Below are positions 53,861 through 61,122 of a stretch of 64,000 bases of DNA, in pieces. The DNA is from Streptomyces sp. cf386 (lineage in GTDB: Bacteria; Actinomycetota; Actinomycetes; Streptomycetales; Streptomycetaceae). The DNA lies in contig NZ_FNHV01000023.1 in the NCBI RefSeq assembly GCF_900103585.1, positions 62,001 through 126,000 on the forward strand. Reading direction: 5' to 3'. Under the pieces are notes generated by a model. It did not search any database. It was given only the letters and a program-made list of their open reading frames with translations, and was not told the DNA's origin. Position 1 is the stretch's first letter. Each line of letters starts with the position of its first letter. The position numbers and the translations under genes are program-made.

Positions 53861-55105
53861 CTACGAGGACTTGGCGGTGGCGCGGCGGCGGCGTACGGCC
53901 AGGACCAGGACACCACCGAGACCAGCAGCGGCGGCTGCGGCGCCGGCCAGGAGCGGAGTGCCGTCGGAACCGGTGCTGGCGAGGTTGCCGTCGAGGGAGC
54001 CGGTGTCGGAGCCGCCGGTCGTGGCACCCGTCGAGGCGCCGGCGGAAGTGGAGCCGGTGCTGCCCGTCCCGCCGGTGCCGCCGGTGGACTGGCCGTCGGG
54101 GTCGTTGCCGTTCCCGCCGCCGGTGGAGCCGCCGTCCGTCGAGCCGCCGGAGGTGGCGGGGTCGGGTTCGTTGTCGGTGGGGATGGCGATGCGGATCTGG
54201 GCCTTGTCGTTGGCGGGGTTCTTGTCGAACGTCGGGTGGATGTCGTAGACGGACGTCGCCTTCACCTCGCCGGTGGTGGTCTTCGCGTCGTCCTTGATCT
54301 CCAGCATGAAGGTGAAGGAGGCGGTCTCGTCGACATCGAGGGTGGCGTCGGCGGGCCGGCAGACGTATGTGGACTTGCGCGGCGTCCCACCGGGCCCGGA
54401 CGGCCCGTCGATCGCGAACGGCGAGCACTCCTTGGGTACCTCGGCGGCGACCGTGCCCTTCGGGATCTTCACCATGAGCGCGGTCAGGTCGTCGCTCTCC
54501 TGGTTCTGGATCCAGCCCGGTCCGTCGTTGCGGAGCTTCACCGTGACGGACTGCTTGTCTCCTGCGAGCGCCTCGGTGTCGTCACCGACGGCGACGAGGT
54601 CGGCCGAGCTGTCGGCGGTCAGGGTCAGCCGCCGGTGACTGTCGTCGAATCCCTCGCCCGGAGCCGCACCGGTGGCCGAGGTGCCGTACTGGACGGCCTC
54701 CATCAGCGCGTTGGGCAGCGCCTTGAACCGCACGGGCGTCTCTACGGACGCGCCGGGTTCGACGACGGTGTCGAGCTCGCAGAGCGCCTGCCTGACCTGG
54801 TCCTCGACGGTCGAGTAGGTACAGCCCGCCACGGGCTCGGGGAAGTCCAGCCCCCGGGTCAGCCGGATCCGGAAGGTGATGCCGTCCGCGGCCGCGGTGC
54901 CCTTGTTGGTGACGACGACGTTCTCGTCGTACACCTCACCGGGCTTGGGAGACGTACTCGGCAGACTCGAGATCACCAGGGAGGGCTCGCCCTCGGCGGC
55001 ATACGCCGAGGAGACGGCGACCGCGGGAACGGCCGCGACGATCGCGGCGGCGGCCACGAAGGCGGCCGACTTACGGAGGTGCGAGGGGCGGATGCGCTGG
55101 CGCAC
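53861..55105 (-). CDS. LAxTG-anchored cell-surface protein with repeated DUF11-like domains
   Basis: The 414-residue protein has a signal peptide (SAAFVAAAAIVAAVPAVAVSSAYAAEG) and two immunoglobulin/DUF11-like domains (SPKPGEVYDENVVVTNKGTAAADGITF; KQSVTVKLRNDGPGWIQNQ) with Cys residues that could form disulphides. A Gly/Ser/Thr-rich stalk follows. The sorting signal is LASTG, then a hydrophobic helix and RRRRATAKSS. A class E sortase should anchor it to the wall. It converges with the GNAT gene and is the last chromosomal gene before the attachment scar. Confidence 0.87.
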   Translation of the reverse strand: MRQRIRPSHLRKSAAFVAAAAIVAAVPAVAVSSAYAAEGEPSLVISSLPSTSPKPGEVYDENVVVTNKGTAAADGITFRIRLTRGLDFPEPVAGCTYSTVEDQVRQALCELDTVVEPGASVETPVRFKALPNALMEAVQYGTSATGAAPGEGFDDSHRRLTLTADSSADLVAVGDDTEALAGDKQSVTVKLRNDGPGWIQNQESDDLTALMVKIPKGTVAAEVPKECSPFAIDGPSGPGGTPRKSTYVCRPADATLDVDETASFTFMLEIKDDAKTTTGEVKATSVYDIHPTFDKNPANDKAQIRIAIPTDNEPDPATSGGSTDGGSTGGGNGNDPDGQSTGGTGGTGSTGSTSAGASTGATTGGSDTGSLDGNLASTGSDGTPLLAGAAAAAAGLGGVLVLAVRRRRATAKSS

Positions 55106-55239
55106 GGATGGGTCTCCTCGTCGGGACAGGAAGCACGGCGACCGGACGTTTGCCGTCCAGTCATGTTCTGGACAGCTGGAGGGGGCTGAGGGTTGTGCTT
55201 CTGTTTGAGGAGAGAGAGTGGAGAGACGGGGCGGACGAA

Positions 55240-55277
55240 CAACAGGGCGGCACCCTTGGTCGGATGCCGCCCTGTTG
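55240..55277 (-). terminator. Terminator of the interrupted tRNA gene
   Basis: Perfect arms CAACAGGGCGGCA and TGCCGCCCTGTTG (55240-55252 and 55265-55277). On the minus strand it lies directly after the tRNA 3' end at 55299, as a tRNA terminator should. It can also serve the opposite strand. Confidence 0.85.
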
Positions 55278-55298
55278 CCTTACCTGCTCAAACGCCAG

Positions 55299-55340
55299 AG
55301 GCCGTGGCGGGAATCGAACCCACGTAACTCGCTTTGCAGG
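55299..55340 (-). other. tRNA 3'-half fragment: attachment-site scar of the integrated element
   Basis: Read on the minus strand, the segment runs CCTGCAAA (anticodon-loop-like, GCA), a stem, then the T-arm GTGGG-TTCGATT-CCCGC and an acceptor strand CACGGCC. No D-arm or matching 5' acceptor strand GGCCGTG is found to its right, so only the 3' half is present. This is what remains on the distal side after a site-specific element recombines into a tRNA 3' end; the intact tRNA should lie at the other end, beyond 64000. The tRNA identity (Cys-like anticodon) is tentative. Confidence 0.7.
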
Positions 55341-55583
55341 TTTGTCCGGGCTCGTTGGGGCGTGATTCGGTCTCGTTCAGAGGGGTTCATATCCGTCCGT
55401 AAGCAGGGAGAGCGAGGGCTCCATGAACGAGCCTGGACGGCCGCGAACGGCTAGGAACGAGACGGAAACTGAGACGGGGGCGCGAGCATCCTGCGAGCTC
55501 ACGCCCCGTCTCAGCTCAGGTCCCTACGTGGGCTATCTGCGTTGTGCGCCAGCGTCTCCTGGGCGTTGACAGACATTCTGGGA
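55341..55583. other. Non-coding element end with GAACGAG repeats
   Basis: This 243-bp stretch next to the attachment scar has no gene. It contains several copies of GAACGAG or its complement CTCGTTC (near 55351, 55373, 55425 and 55454), which could be integrase or excisionase arm sites. A strong hairpin follows at 55469-55514. Confidence 0.45.
55469..55514. terminator. Terminator-like hairpin downstream of the HEPN gene
   Basis: CTGAGACGGGGGCG and CGCCCCGTCTCAG arms (one bulged G) with inner GAGC/GCTC pairing lie about 70 bp beyond the stop of the minus-strand HEPN gene. Confidence 0.7.
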
Positions 55584-56057
55584 TCACTCCGGATCGAAGA
55601 CTTCTGACAGCTTGTCCATTAGGATGCATGCGTCATTGAAGTATTGCAGCATCGTTGACATGGTGATGCCAGTGTCTCCGCCGTGTGAAACGTTATTCCT
55701 GACGGTTGCGATACTGCCGATTGATTCGAGCTGGTCCGGATATTTTTCCGAAATTTCTCGCCACCATTCTACGCTGAAAGACTCGATAAGCTGTTTCAGC
55801 TTCTCGGAGTCGATGTTGCGTAGTTTTTTTAGCTGGCTTCCAACATACCGTTGGATCGGTTCTGAAGAGCGCTTCCGGCAGTATTCGGTGACGAGCTCTT
55901 TGACGGATTGCTCTACGAATCCGGAAGTGAGAATGCAGAGGTAGCGGGAGTAGTGAGATATTAACTCCCCGCTAAGGTCTGCCCCGTCGATTGTTTTAAA
56001 AAGAGATGTGAGACGCTGCTTTCTTCGAGCGACTTCCGCTCTTCCGCGCGAGGTCAT
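55584..56057 (-). CDS. HEPN-domain putative ribonuclease (MAE_28990/MAE_18760 type)
   Basis: The 157-residue all-helical protein carries the HEPN catalytic motif R-x4-H as RNNVSH (Arg120, His125), followed by GG. The pattern fits the MAE_28990/MAE_18760-like HEPN group, often annotated as HEPN-like nucleases. Codon use is AT-richer than the chromosome, with a TTA Leu codon at 55962-55964, so translation would depend on the bldA tRNA. Its ATG overlaps the TGA of the DUF262 gene (ATGA), giving one operon. Expected activity is RNA cleavage, possibly tRNA or mRNA, restrained by its partner until triggered (inference). Confidence 0.78.
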   Translation of the reverse strand: MTSRGRAEVARRKQRLTSLFKTIDGADLSGELISHYSRYLCILTSGFVEQSVKELVTEYCRKRSSEPIQRYVGSQLKKLRNIDSEKLKQLIESFSVEWWREISEKYPDQLESIGSIATVRNNVSHGGDTGITMSTMLQYFNDACILMDKLSEVFDPE

Positions 56058-57181
56058 GCGACGCTCGCGAACGCATCGGTGGACAGCTGGATGCGTTCGG
56101 CGACTGACTCTTCACCGGCTGTCGAGTACGTGGTGGCAGCTCTGTACTCCTTGTTTATCATGAGCGCCTCATATGCTTGCTTGAGTTGCTCATGACTTGT
56201 GATGTCGCCGGATGCAAGTCGCTGCATTACGCCCACCATCACCGAGTCGAGGACGGCGGCGTTGAGCGCCCTAACGGGCTTGAAGGCGCGCGCGCCAATT
56301 GCTTCGTAGATGTGACGACATGCGGCTCGAAATAGCCCGGCAAGCTCTTCTGAATCTTCAGGGGTTCGGTCTCGATTATTCTCCAGGTACTGGTTGAGGA
56401 ACCCCTTTACTGGGCGGAAGTAGGAATCGAATTCTTCGAACAGTGCGAACACTCGAAGAGTCAGCTCATGATCCTTGTAGCGCTTTGATGGAGGGCCGTA
56501 CAGCTCGCGCCAGTTAGGATCCTCGTTGAGCTCCCCGAGGAGCTGAAGAAAGGGTCCATTGAAGAGTGCAATTCGAATTTCCTGGGGCTGTAGGGGGCTG
56601 CCGCCCGTATTAAGCCTTTCGAAGATTGAATAGATTGCTTGCTGAGATCCGGTAGGAGAATCTTGCCTTAGTACCGTCGCATGGATGATGCTGTCGTCAA
56701 GGCGGCGACGGTCTTCATCGTCCAGTTCTTCGTATGTCTTCCCGTAGAACGGCTCCTGTGCGTATTTTAGGCGATATTCGCGGCCGGCGTGAATTCCGGA
56801 ATAATAGGCTTGGAGGGAGCGGAGTCGCTGCTGTCCGTCGAGAACAAGCAGTGCATTGGATTTCTCGCGAACCAGGAAAACGCCCGGGACTGGCAGCCCG
56901 AGGAGAAGAGACTCAATGAATCGATCCATTTGGGGGCGATTCCAAACGAACCCTCGCTGGAATCCTCGGATTTCGTCACTTTCTGTGTATGCAGGATTAA
57001 ATGAGGGGATCTGAACATCGCCTCGATCGAGGCGCTTAACGAGGCCATCGACCGGATAATCTGCTCCGTATGATGTGATCTCGTATGTGACGGTGAGGAC
57101 TTCCTCCTCTGCGTCGATATCTAGAACGTGTTCGTCATCTTCTGTTTCGACTTCGGCTCCGGGCTGTTCGTTGTCCGCCAT
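56054..57181 (-). CDS. DUF262 (ParB/GmrS-like) protein
   Basis: The 375-residue protein has the DUF262 core: RGDVQIPSFNP, GFQRGFVWNRPQMDRFIESLLLGLPVPGVFL near 72-102 and LVLDGQQRLRSL near 111-122, the DGQQR motif of the ParB-like nucleotide-hydrolysing fold. An acidic N-terminus (residues 1-30) and a helical C-terminal half follow. DUF262 occurs in the modification-dependent restriction enzymes GmrSD and BrxU fused to DUF1524 HNH nucleases; here DUF1524 is absent and an HEPN gene follows instead. Lower GC than the flanks marks it as acquired cargo. It is the first gene of the pair. Confidence 0.82.
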   Translation of the reverse strand: MADNEQPGAEVETEDDEHVLDIDAEEEVLTVTYEITSYGADYPVDGLVKRLDRGDVQIPSFNPAYTESDEIRGFQRGFVWNRPQMDRFIESLLLGLPVPGVFLVREKSNALLVLDGQQRLRSLQAYYSGIHAGREYRLKYAQEPFYGKTYEELDDEDRRRLDDSIIHATVLRQDSPTGSQQAIYSIFERLNTGGSPLQPQEIRIALFNGPFLQLLGELNEDPNWRELYGPPSKRYKDHELTLRVFALFEEFDSYFRPVKGFLNQYLENNRDRTPEDSEELAGLFRAACRHIYEAIGARAFKPVRALNAAVLDSVMVGVMQRLASGDITSHEQLKQAYEALMINKEYRAATTYSTAGEESVAERIQLSTDAFASVA

Positions 57182-57363
57182 GAGATCTCCTAATCAGCCT
57201 TATTGACAGGTTGCTGTAGAGCTGTCCAGGGGGTCTAGTTGCCTCCCTGGCCCGTGGTCGATCGTAGACGTAGCGTTACACCCGAAGCGGGGCTACCGAT
57301 GATTTCTGTGCCAAACACTCAACCGCGTGACGCCGCCGGTGACACGAGGGCCGGCCTGAGGGT

Positions 57364-57400
57364 GTGACCCATGACCAGTCTGTAGAAGGTGCATGGTCAC
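57364..57400. promoter_or_regulatory. Imperfect inverted repeat upstream of the GntR gene
   Basis: GTGACCCATGACC and GGTGCATGGTCAC flank an 11-base centre at 57364-57400, within the 272-bp gap between the DUF262 gene and the divergent regulator. It may be an autoregulatory operator. Confidence 0.4.
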
Positions 57401-57453
57401 TCGGTCGTGGGACCCTTGGCGGTGAGCTATGGAGCGTTGCGAGAGGAGCCGAA

Positions 57454-57900
57454 GTGCCGGAGGCCAGTCCGCGCGGAACCTACCTGATCATTGCCGAGAC
57501 GCTGCGAAGCGAGATTCAGGCGGCGGACGGCAGGGACATTTTGCCCTCGGAAGCCGACCTGATGGACGCGCACAGCGTCTCCCGGAACACGATCCGCCGC
57601 GCGCTCAAGGTTCTCGAAGCTGACGGAGTCGTCGAGTCCGCCCCCGGGATCGGGTGGCGCGTGGTCCGGGGAGGTGACCGGCGGTCGCTCACGGAGCGCA
57701 TGACGGACGTGATCAAAGAGGACTCACTCTCAGTAGGGGACACGTACCCGTCAGAAGCGAAGCTGTGTGAGCGGTTCGGAGCGTCCCGGACGGCCGTACG
57801 CCGTGTCCTTGCTCAGATGGAAGGAAACGGCTTGCTCACCACCGTGCACGGCAAGGGGCGGACCGTGCGCGCTCTCCCGGCGTCCGCCGCCCGGCCGTAG
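57454..57900 (+). CDS. Double winged-helix GntR-type regulator (KorSA-like role)
   Basis: The 148-residue protein consists only of two consecutive GntR winged helices: GRDILPSEADLMDAHSVSRNTIRRALKVLEADGVV (about 27-63) and GDTYPSEAKLCERFGASRTAVRRVLAQMEGNGLL (about 96-130). There is no effector domain. GTG 57454 has AGGAG five bases upstream; earlier in-frame codons lack homology. In pSAM2-type elements a GntR protein (KorSA) represses transfer and replication genes, so this is the likely master repressor (inference). The tandem arrangement could bind two half-sites as a monomer. Confidence 0.85.
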   Translation: MPEASPRGTYLIIAETLRSEIQAADGRDILPSEADLMDAHSVSRNTIRRALKVLEADGVVESAPGIGWRVVRGGDRRSLTERMTDVIKEDSLSVGDTYPSEAKLCERFGASRTAVRRVLAQMEGNGLLTTVHGKGRTVRALPASAARP

Positions 57901-57911
57901 GCTTGGCCGCC

Positions 57912-58481
57912 ATGGGACTGACTGAGTGGGCGTACGCGCTCTCTGAATCGCTGCTTTCCGATCCGCTTCCGCGCAGGTGGGCGCACTCACTCGGGGTCGC
58001 CAAGCGCGCTCGCTCCCTGAGCTCGATCCTGGGGGACGACGCGGAACTGTTGGAAGCGGCGGCCGTGCTGCATGACATTGGTTACTCGCCGACTATTGCC
58101 GTCACGGGCTTCCACCCCTTGGACGGCGCGCGGTTCCTCAGGGATCAGGAAGGTGCGGACGAACGGGTTGTTCGTCTTGTGGCGCATCACTCGTGTGCCT
58201 TGCTGGAAGCGGAGGAACGCGGACTTCGACAGGAACTTGAGGGCGAGTTCGAGCTAGAACGCCCCGACCTGGTGGACGCCTTGCTCTACTGCGACATGAC
58301 GACGACGCCGGACGGGACGCAGACGACGCCGGCTGAGCGGCTGGATGAGATCGTGCAGCGATACGGCCCCGACACGATCGTCGGGCGGTTCATCCAGCGC
58401 GCGGCCCCCGAGATCCATGCCGCGTCGAAGCGTGTCGGGGATCGGATGGCGAACGCCTCTGTTGGTCGTCAGCCGATGTAA
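57912..58481 (+). CDS. HD domain phosphohydrolase
   Basis: The 189-residue protein has the HD metal ligands H-x(n)-HD (RRWAHSLGVAKRA ... AAVLHDIGYSP) and later residues HHSC and DALLYCDM. Such proteins hydrolyse nucleotides or phosphate monoesters. A TAGGCT -10-like box ends eight bases before ATG 57912 and there is no ribosome site, so it may be leaderless. Its 3' end overlaps the convergent NUDIX gene by 13 bp. Within AICEs, an HD or NUDIX gene beside the regulator is common in my recollection. Confidence 0.82.
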   Translation: MGLTEWAYALSESLLSDPLPRRWAHSLGVAKRARSLSSILGDDAELLEAAAVLHDIGYSPTIAVTGFHPLDGARFLRDQEGADERVVRLVAHHSCALLEAEERGLRQELEGEFELERPDLVDALLYCDMTTTPDGTQTTPAERLDEIVQRYGPDTIVGRFIQRAAPEIHAASKRVGDRMANASVGRQPM

Positions 58482-58942
58482 GGCTCTTGCCGCGCATCAT
58501 CGAGACCGTGCCGGATGCGCAACATCATCGAAGGGTGGATGTCCAGCCCATCAAGGTCCGCCGGATCAATCCAGCGGACCTCTTTCGATTCGCTACTTGT
58601 GCGCGGGGAACCGCCGACCGGGTGGGCCCGGAAGCAGATGGAGAACTGTTGCCGGACCTCGCCGTCGGCGTACGCCAAAACGTGCTCCGGGTCGGTGTAG
58701 AGCCCGACGATGTTGTCGACCTCAACGTCGATACCGGTCTCTTCCCGAACCTCGCGAACGACCGTGTCCGCGATGCGCTCGCCGATGTCGTGACCACCAC
58801 CGGGTAGGGCCCAAAGATCGTTGTCGGTCTTGTGGATGAGCAACAGTCGCCCCGCAGCGTCCCGGACAACCGCCGTCACCGACGGGACGACCGAGTTGGC
58901 CTTAGGGGCGTGCGGGTCGCGGAAGTAGTCGATCCGGCTCAT
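58469..58942 (-). CDS. NUDIX hydrolase
   Basis: The 157-residue enzyme has a complete NUDIX box (GGGHDIGERIADTVVREVREETGI) that binds Mg and cleaves nucleoside diphosphates linked to another moiety. ATG 58942 overlaps the TGA of the upstream HTH gene (TGATG), so the two are co-translated. The substrate is unknown. With the HTH regulator it forms a small operon of the element. Confidence 0.9.
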   Translation of the reverse strand: MSRIDYFRDPHAPKANSVVPSVTAVVRDAAGRLLLIHKTDNDLWALPGGGHDIGERIADTVVREVREETGIDVEVDNIVGLYTDPEHVLAYADGEVRQQFSICFRAHPVGGSPRTSSESKEVRWIDPADLDGLDIHPSMMLRIRHGLDDARQEPYIG

Positions 58943-59709
58943 CAGCGTGTGCCTTCCCAATCGGCGGGTGACGAGATCGGACGCGCCGACTGCCACACCT
59001 TCTCAACGCTCTCAGCGTAGGCGTCGAAGAGTTCACCGCCGGGGACGCGTCGCAGATGGAGCACGGGAGCCATGTACGCGCCGACCCCGTAGAGGTGGCC
59101 GTTCGCCAGCATCTCGTCATCGGCCCGGTAGATCGAGTTGTAGAGCGTGGTGCCGTGCAAGCGGAACTCGACACCCGGGAGACCGAAGAGCGGGGCGTAG
59201 TTGATGAGGGCGTTGCGAATCTTGCCTGCCATCGCGGCGCCGATGCCTTCGTCCTCGCCCCGCACGGCCACGGCCGGCGACTCGGGTTCTCCCAGCATGA
59301 GGCGGATGGCCACTCCGTCGGCTGCTTTCTCCTTCACGATGCGGTGAAACGTCGCGTCCTCGGTGAGCCAGAACCCCGAGTACACCAGTAGGTCAAACTG
59401 CCGGGTTGCCTTGGAGTAGAGGTTCGTCCAAAGGGTCTGCATCACGACGGACCGATGCGGATACAGCCTGACCAACTCCGCGTTGCCGGTTGCGGTCACT
59501 TCGGCCGACGTCCGTTCGTCCGGCCAGAGGTACGAGACTTCGCACTTCAGAAGTGAGGCGGTCGCGTACTGGAAACGGCGATACGGCTTGCGCTCCGGGT
59601 CGTTGATCCAGCGCTCTACTGTCTTGGCCGAGACGCCGAGACGTTCGGCGACCTCATCAAGAGTCAGGCCCAAGTCGACTATCGCGCCGCGCAGTCGCTC
59701 GTTCGCCAC
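58942..59709 (-). CDS. HTH regulator with DUF5919-like C-terminal domain
   Basis: The 255-residue protein starts at GTG 59709 with GGAGG six bases upstream. Residues 1-60 form an XRE/MerR-like helix-turn-helix (LGLTLDEVAERLGVSAKTVERWINDPERKPYRRFQYATASLL). The rest (QTLWTNLYSKATRQFDLLVYSGFWL ... VAIRLMLGEPES ... FRLHGTTLYNSIYRADDEML) resembles the DUF5919 domain, which has a phospholipase-D-like feel but lacks a clear HKD motif. It is coupled to the NUDIX gene. It may sense a nucleotide or lipid signal and control the element; this is inference. Confidence 0.75.
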   Translation of the reverse strand: MANERLRGAIVDLGLTLDEVAERLGVSAKTVERWINDPERKPYRRFQYATASLLKCEVSYLWPDERTSAEVTATGNAELVRLYPHRSVVMQTLWTNLYSKATRQFDLLVYSGFWLTEDATFHRIVKEKAADGVAIRLMLGEPESPAVAVRGEDEGIGAAMAGKIRNALINYAPLFGLPGVEFRLHGTTLYNSIYRADDEMLANGHLYGVGAYMAPVLHLRRVPGGELFDAYAESVEKVWQSARPISSPADWEGTR

Positions 59710-59730
59710 GTCCAACCTCCGCTCACTCGG

Positions 59731-59778
59731 GACGACTTGGTACGACTTCACGCTAGCTAAGAACGACCTGAGTCGTAC
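59731..59778. promoter_or_regulatory. ACGACTT repeats in the HTH gene promoter
   Basis: GACGACTT (59731), TACGACTT (59741), AACGACCT (59762) and the inverted AGTCGTAC (59771) lie just upstream of the HTH-DUF5919 gene. The 10-bp phasing of the first two suggests binding on one helix face, probably by the HTH protein itself. Confidence 0.55.
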
Positions 59779-59895
59779 AGGCGCGAAGTCGATCGTCGCC
59801 GCCGCCAACGCCACTCTGTAGGTACATCGAGCGCGAGGGTCTCGCCGAACTCCACAAAGCCGAAGGGCTTGACGGGGCGAACCTTCCTCTGCAAG

Positions 59896-59924
59896 ATGAG
59901 GAACACGTAATACATGTTCCTCAT
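59896..59924. promoter_or_regulatory. 29-bp near-perfect palindrome in a 554-bp non-coding gap
   Basis: ATGAGGAACA and TGTTCCTCAT are perfect 10-bp arms; between them C-GTA-A-TAC-A continues the symmetry with one mismatched pair. The surrounding gap (59710-60263) is otherwise non-coding. It is a strong candidate operator for the element's repressor, or an RNA hairpin. Confidence 0.65.
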
Positions 59925-60196
59925 GCAGGGTCCGGAGAGCAAGGCCCGGATTCCGCCCTGCGAAGAACTCAACAGAGTGCCGACCCAGCCACCTGAACAC
60001 GGGTGGTCGATGGGTGCGGGTCACCACCCCGACCGCCCATGTTGGGCCGGGTGACCTGCCCGACTCTGCCTCTCGGGGCGACAGTCGGCACTTCTTGATC
60101 CAAAGCCCGCAGAACCTTGACGAGGGCAGACCCTCGCGCCTGATCGCCCGCCCGATGCGCGGGCCGCGCACCCCACCACTGACTTCCGGTACGGCG

Positions 60197-60218
60197 GCAC
60201 TCCCGGACAAGGACAGCC
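60197..60218 (+). repeat. Repeated leader motif, copy 1
   Basis: GCACTCCCGGACAAGGACAG plus CC recurs at 61596-61616 with one base deleted, each about 45-65 bp before a start codon; a shorter relative, CCGGACAGGA, lies at 61101. It appears to be a leader element repeated through the transfer region. Confidence 0.55.
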
Positions 60219-60263
60219 CGCCGCGCCTGGTCTCCCTATCCCGACGCAGTCAGGAGTTCTTCC

Positions 60264-61070
60264 ATGACCGAGCGCACGATTCCCGTGGACGTCATCGGCC
60301 CGATCGCCCTGGATCTGACGATGAACACCGGCAGTATCCGCGTCATCGTCGACACCACGCTCAAGCAAGCGCACATGGTGCTGACAACGGAGGCCACCTC
60401 CGGCCTGTCGGCCGACGCGATCCGCGACACCACCGTCAGCCTGAACGGGCAGAACCTCAGGGTCCGCGTCCCCGACCTCGCCGGCGGCATGAGCGGCACG
60501 ACCACCGTCAGCAGGGGCGGCTACACCATGACGTTCTCCGGTGGCAACGGCGTGCAGATCGTGAACGGCAACGTCCACATCAACGGCGGCGGCAAGGTCT
60601 TCATCAACGGTCGCGAGGTCACCGCGACCGGCCCGGCCGGGGATGCGGTGACGCCGATCAGCGCCGTTGTCCATCTGCCCGCCAAGTCGGTGGCCGCAAT
60701 CAGCACGCACACGGCGAACACCGTCGTCACGGGCGTGCTGGCCCGACTGGAGTACGACGGCACCTCCGGGATGCTGACCGCTGACCGCGTCGGTGACCTT
60801 GAAGCCACGGTCACCAGCGGCAGCGTCATCGTCGGCGAGGTGAACGGCCCGCTGGACATCAGCCTCACGTCCGGCAGCGTCAACGTCGGCGCCTACAGCG
60901 GCCACCACGCCCGTCTGAACGTCACGTCCGGCAGTGTCCGCATGGCAGCAACCGCGCAGTCCAGCGGCCGTCTGTCCGTGAACGCCACGTCCGGCAGCGT
61001 CCGCGTCACCGGCGCGGGTCACCTGAACGTCCGCCGCCGGGTGACCAGCGGCCACGTGCAGATCAGCTAG
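60264..61070 (+). CDS. Beta-strand-repeat protein (DUF4097-like) of the element
   Basis: The 268-residue protein has no signal peptide or membrane helix. It is built of short beta-strand repeats: MNTGSIRV near the start, then five TSGSV/TSGHV units spaced about 19-22 residues apart at the C-terminus, typical of DUF4097-type right-handed beta-solenoids. A CAGGAG site precedes ATG 60264. Similar proteins appear among accessory genes of Streptomyces conjugative elements, but I know no function. Confidence 0.7.
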   Translation: MTERTIPVDVIGPIALDLTMNTGSIRVIVDTTLKQAHMVLTTEATSGLSADAIRDTTVSLNGQNLRVRVPDLAGGMSGTTTVSRGGYTMTFSGGNGVQIVNGNVHINGGGKVFINGREVTATGPAGDAVTPISAVVHLPAKSVAAISTHTANTVVTGVLARLEYDGTSGMLTADRVGDLEATVTSGSVIVGEVNGPLDISLTSGSVNVGAYSGHHARLNVTSGSVRMAATAQSSGRLSVNATSGSVRVTGAGHLNVRRRVTSGHVQIS

Positions 61071-61122
61071 CACCCGCCCGGATCGCGCCCCGCAGCTTCT
61101 TCCGGACAGGAGTCCGCCGCCG

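Noticed and set aside
55299..55400. Complete tRNA gene
   Set aside because: The T-arm and 3' acceptor strand are present, but no D-arm or 5' acceptor strand is found to the right on the minus strand; treated as an attachment fragment.
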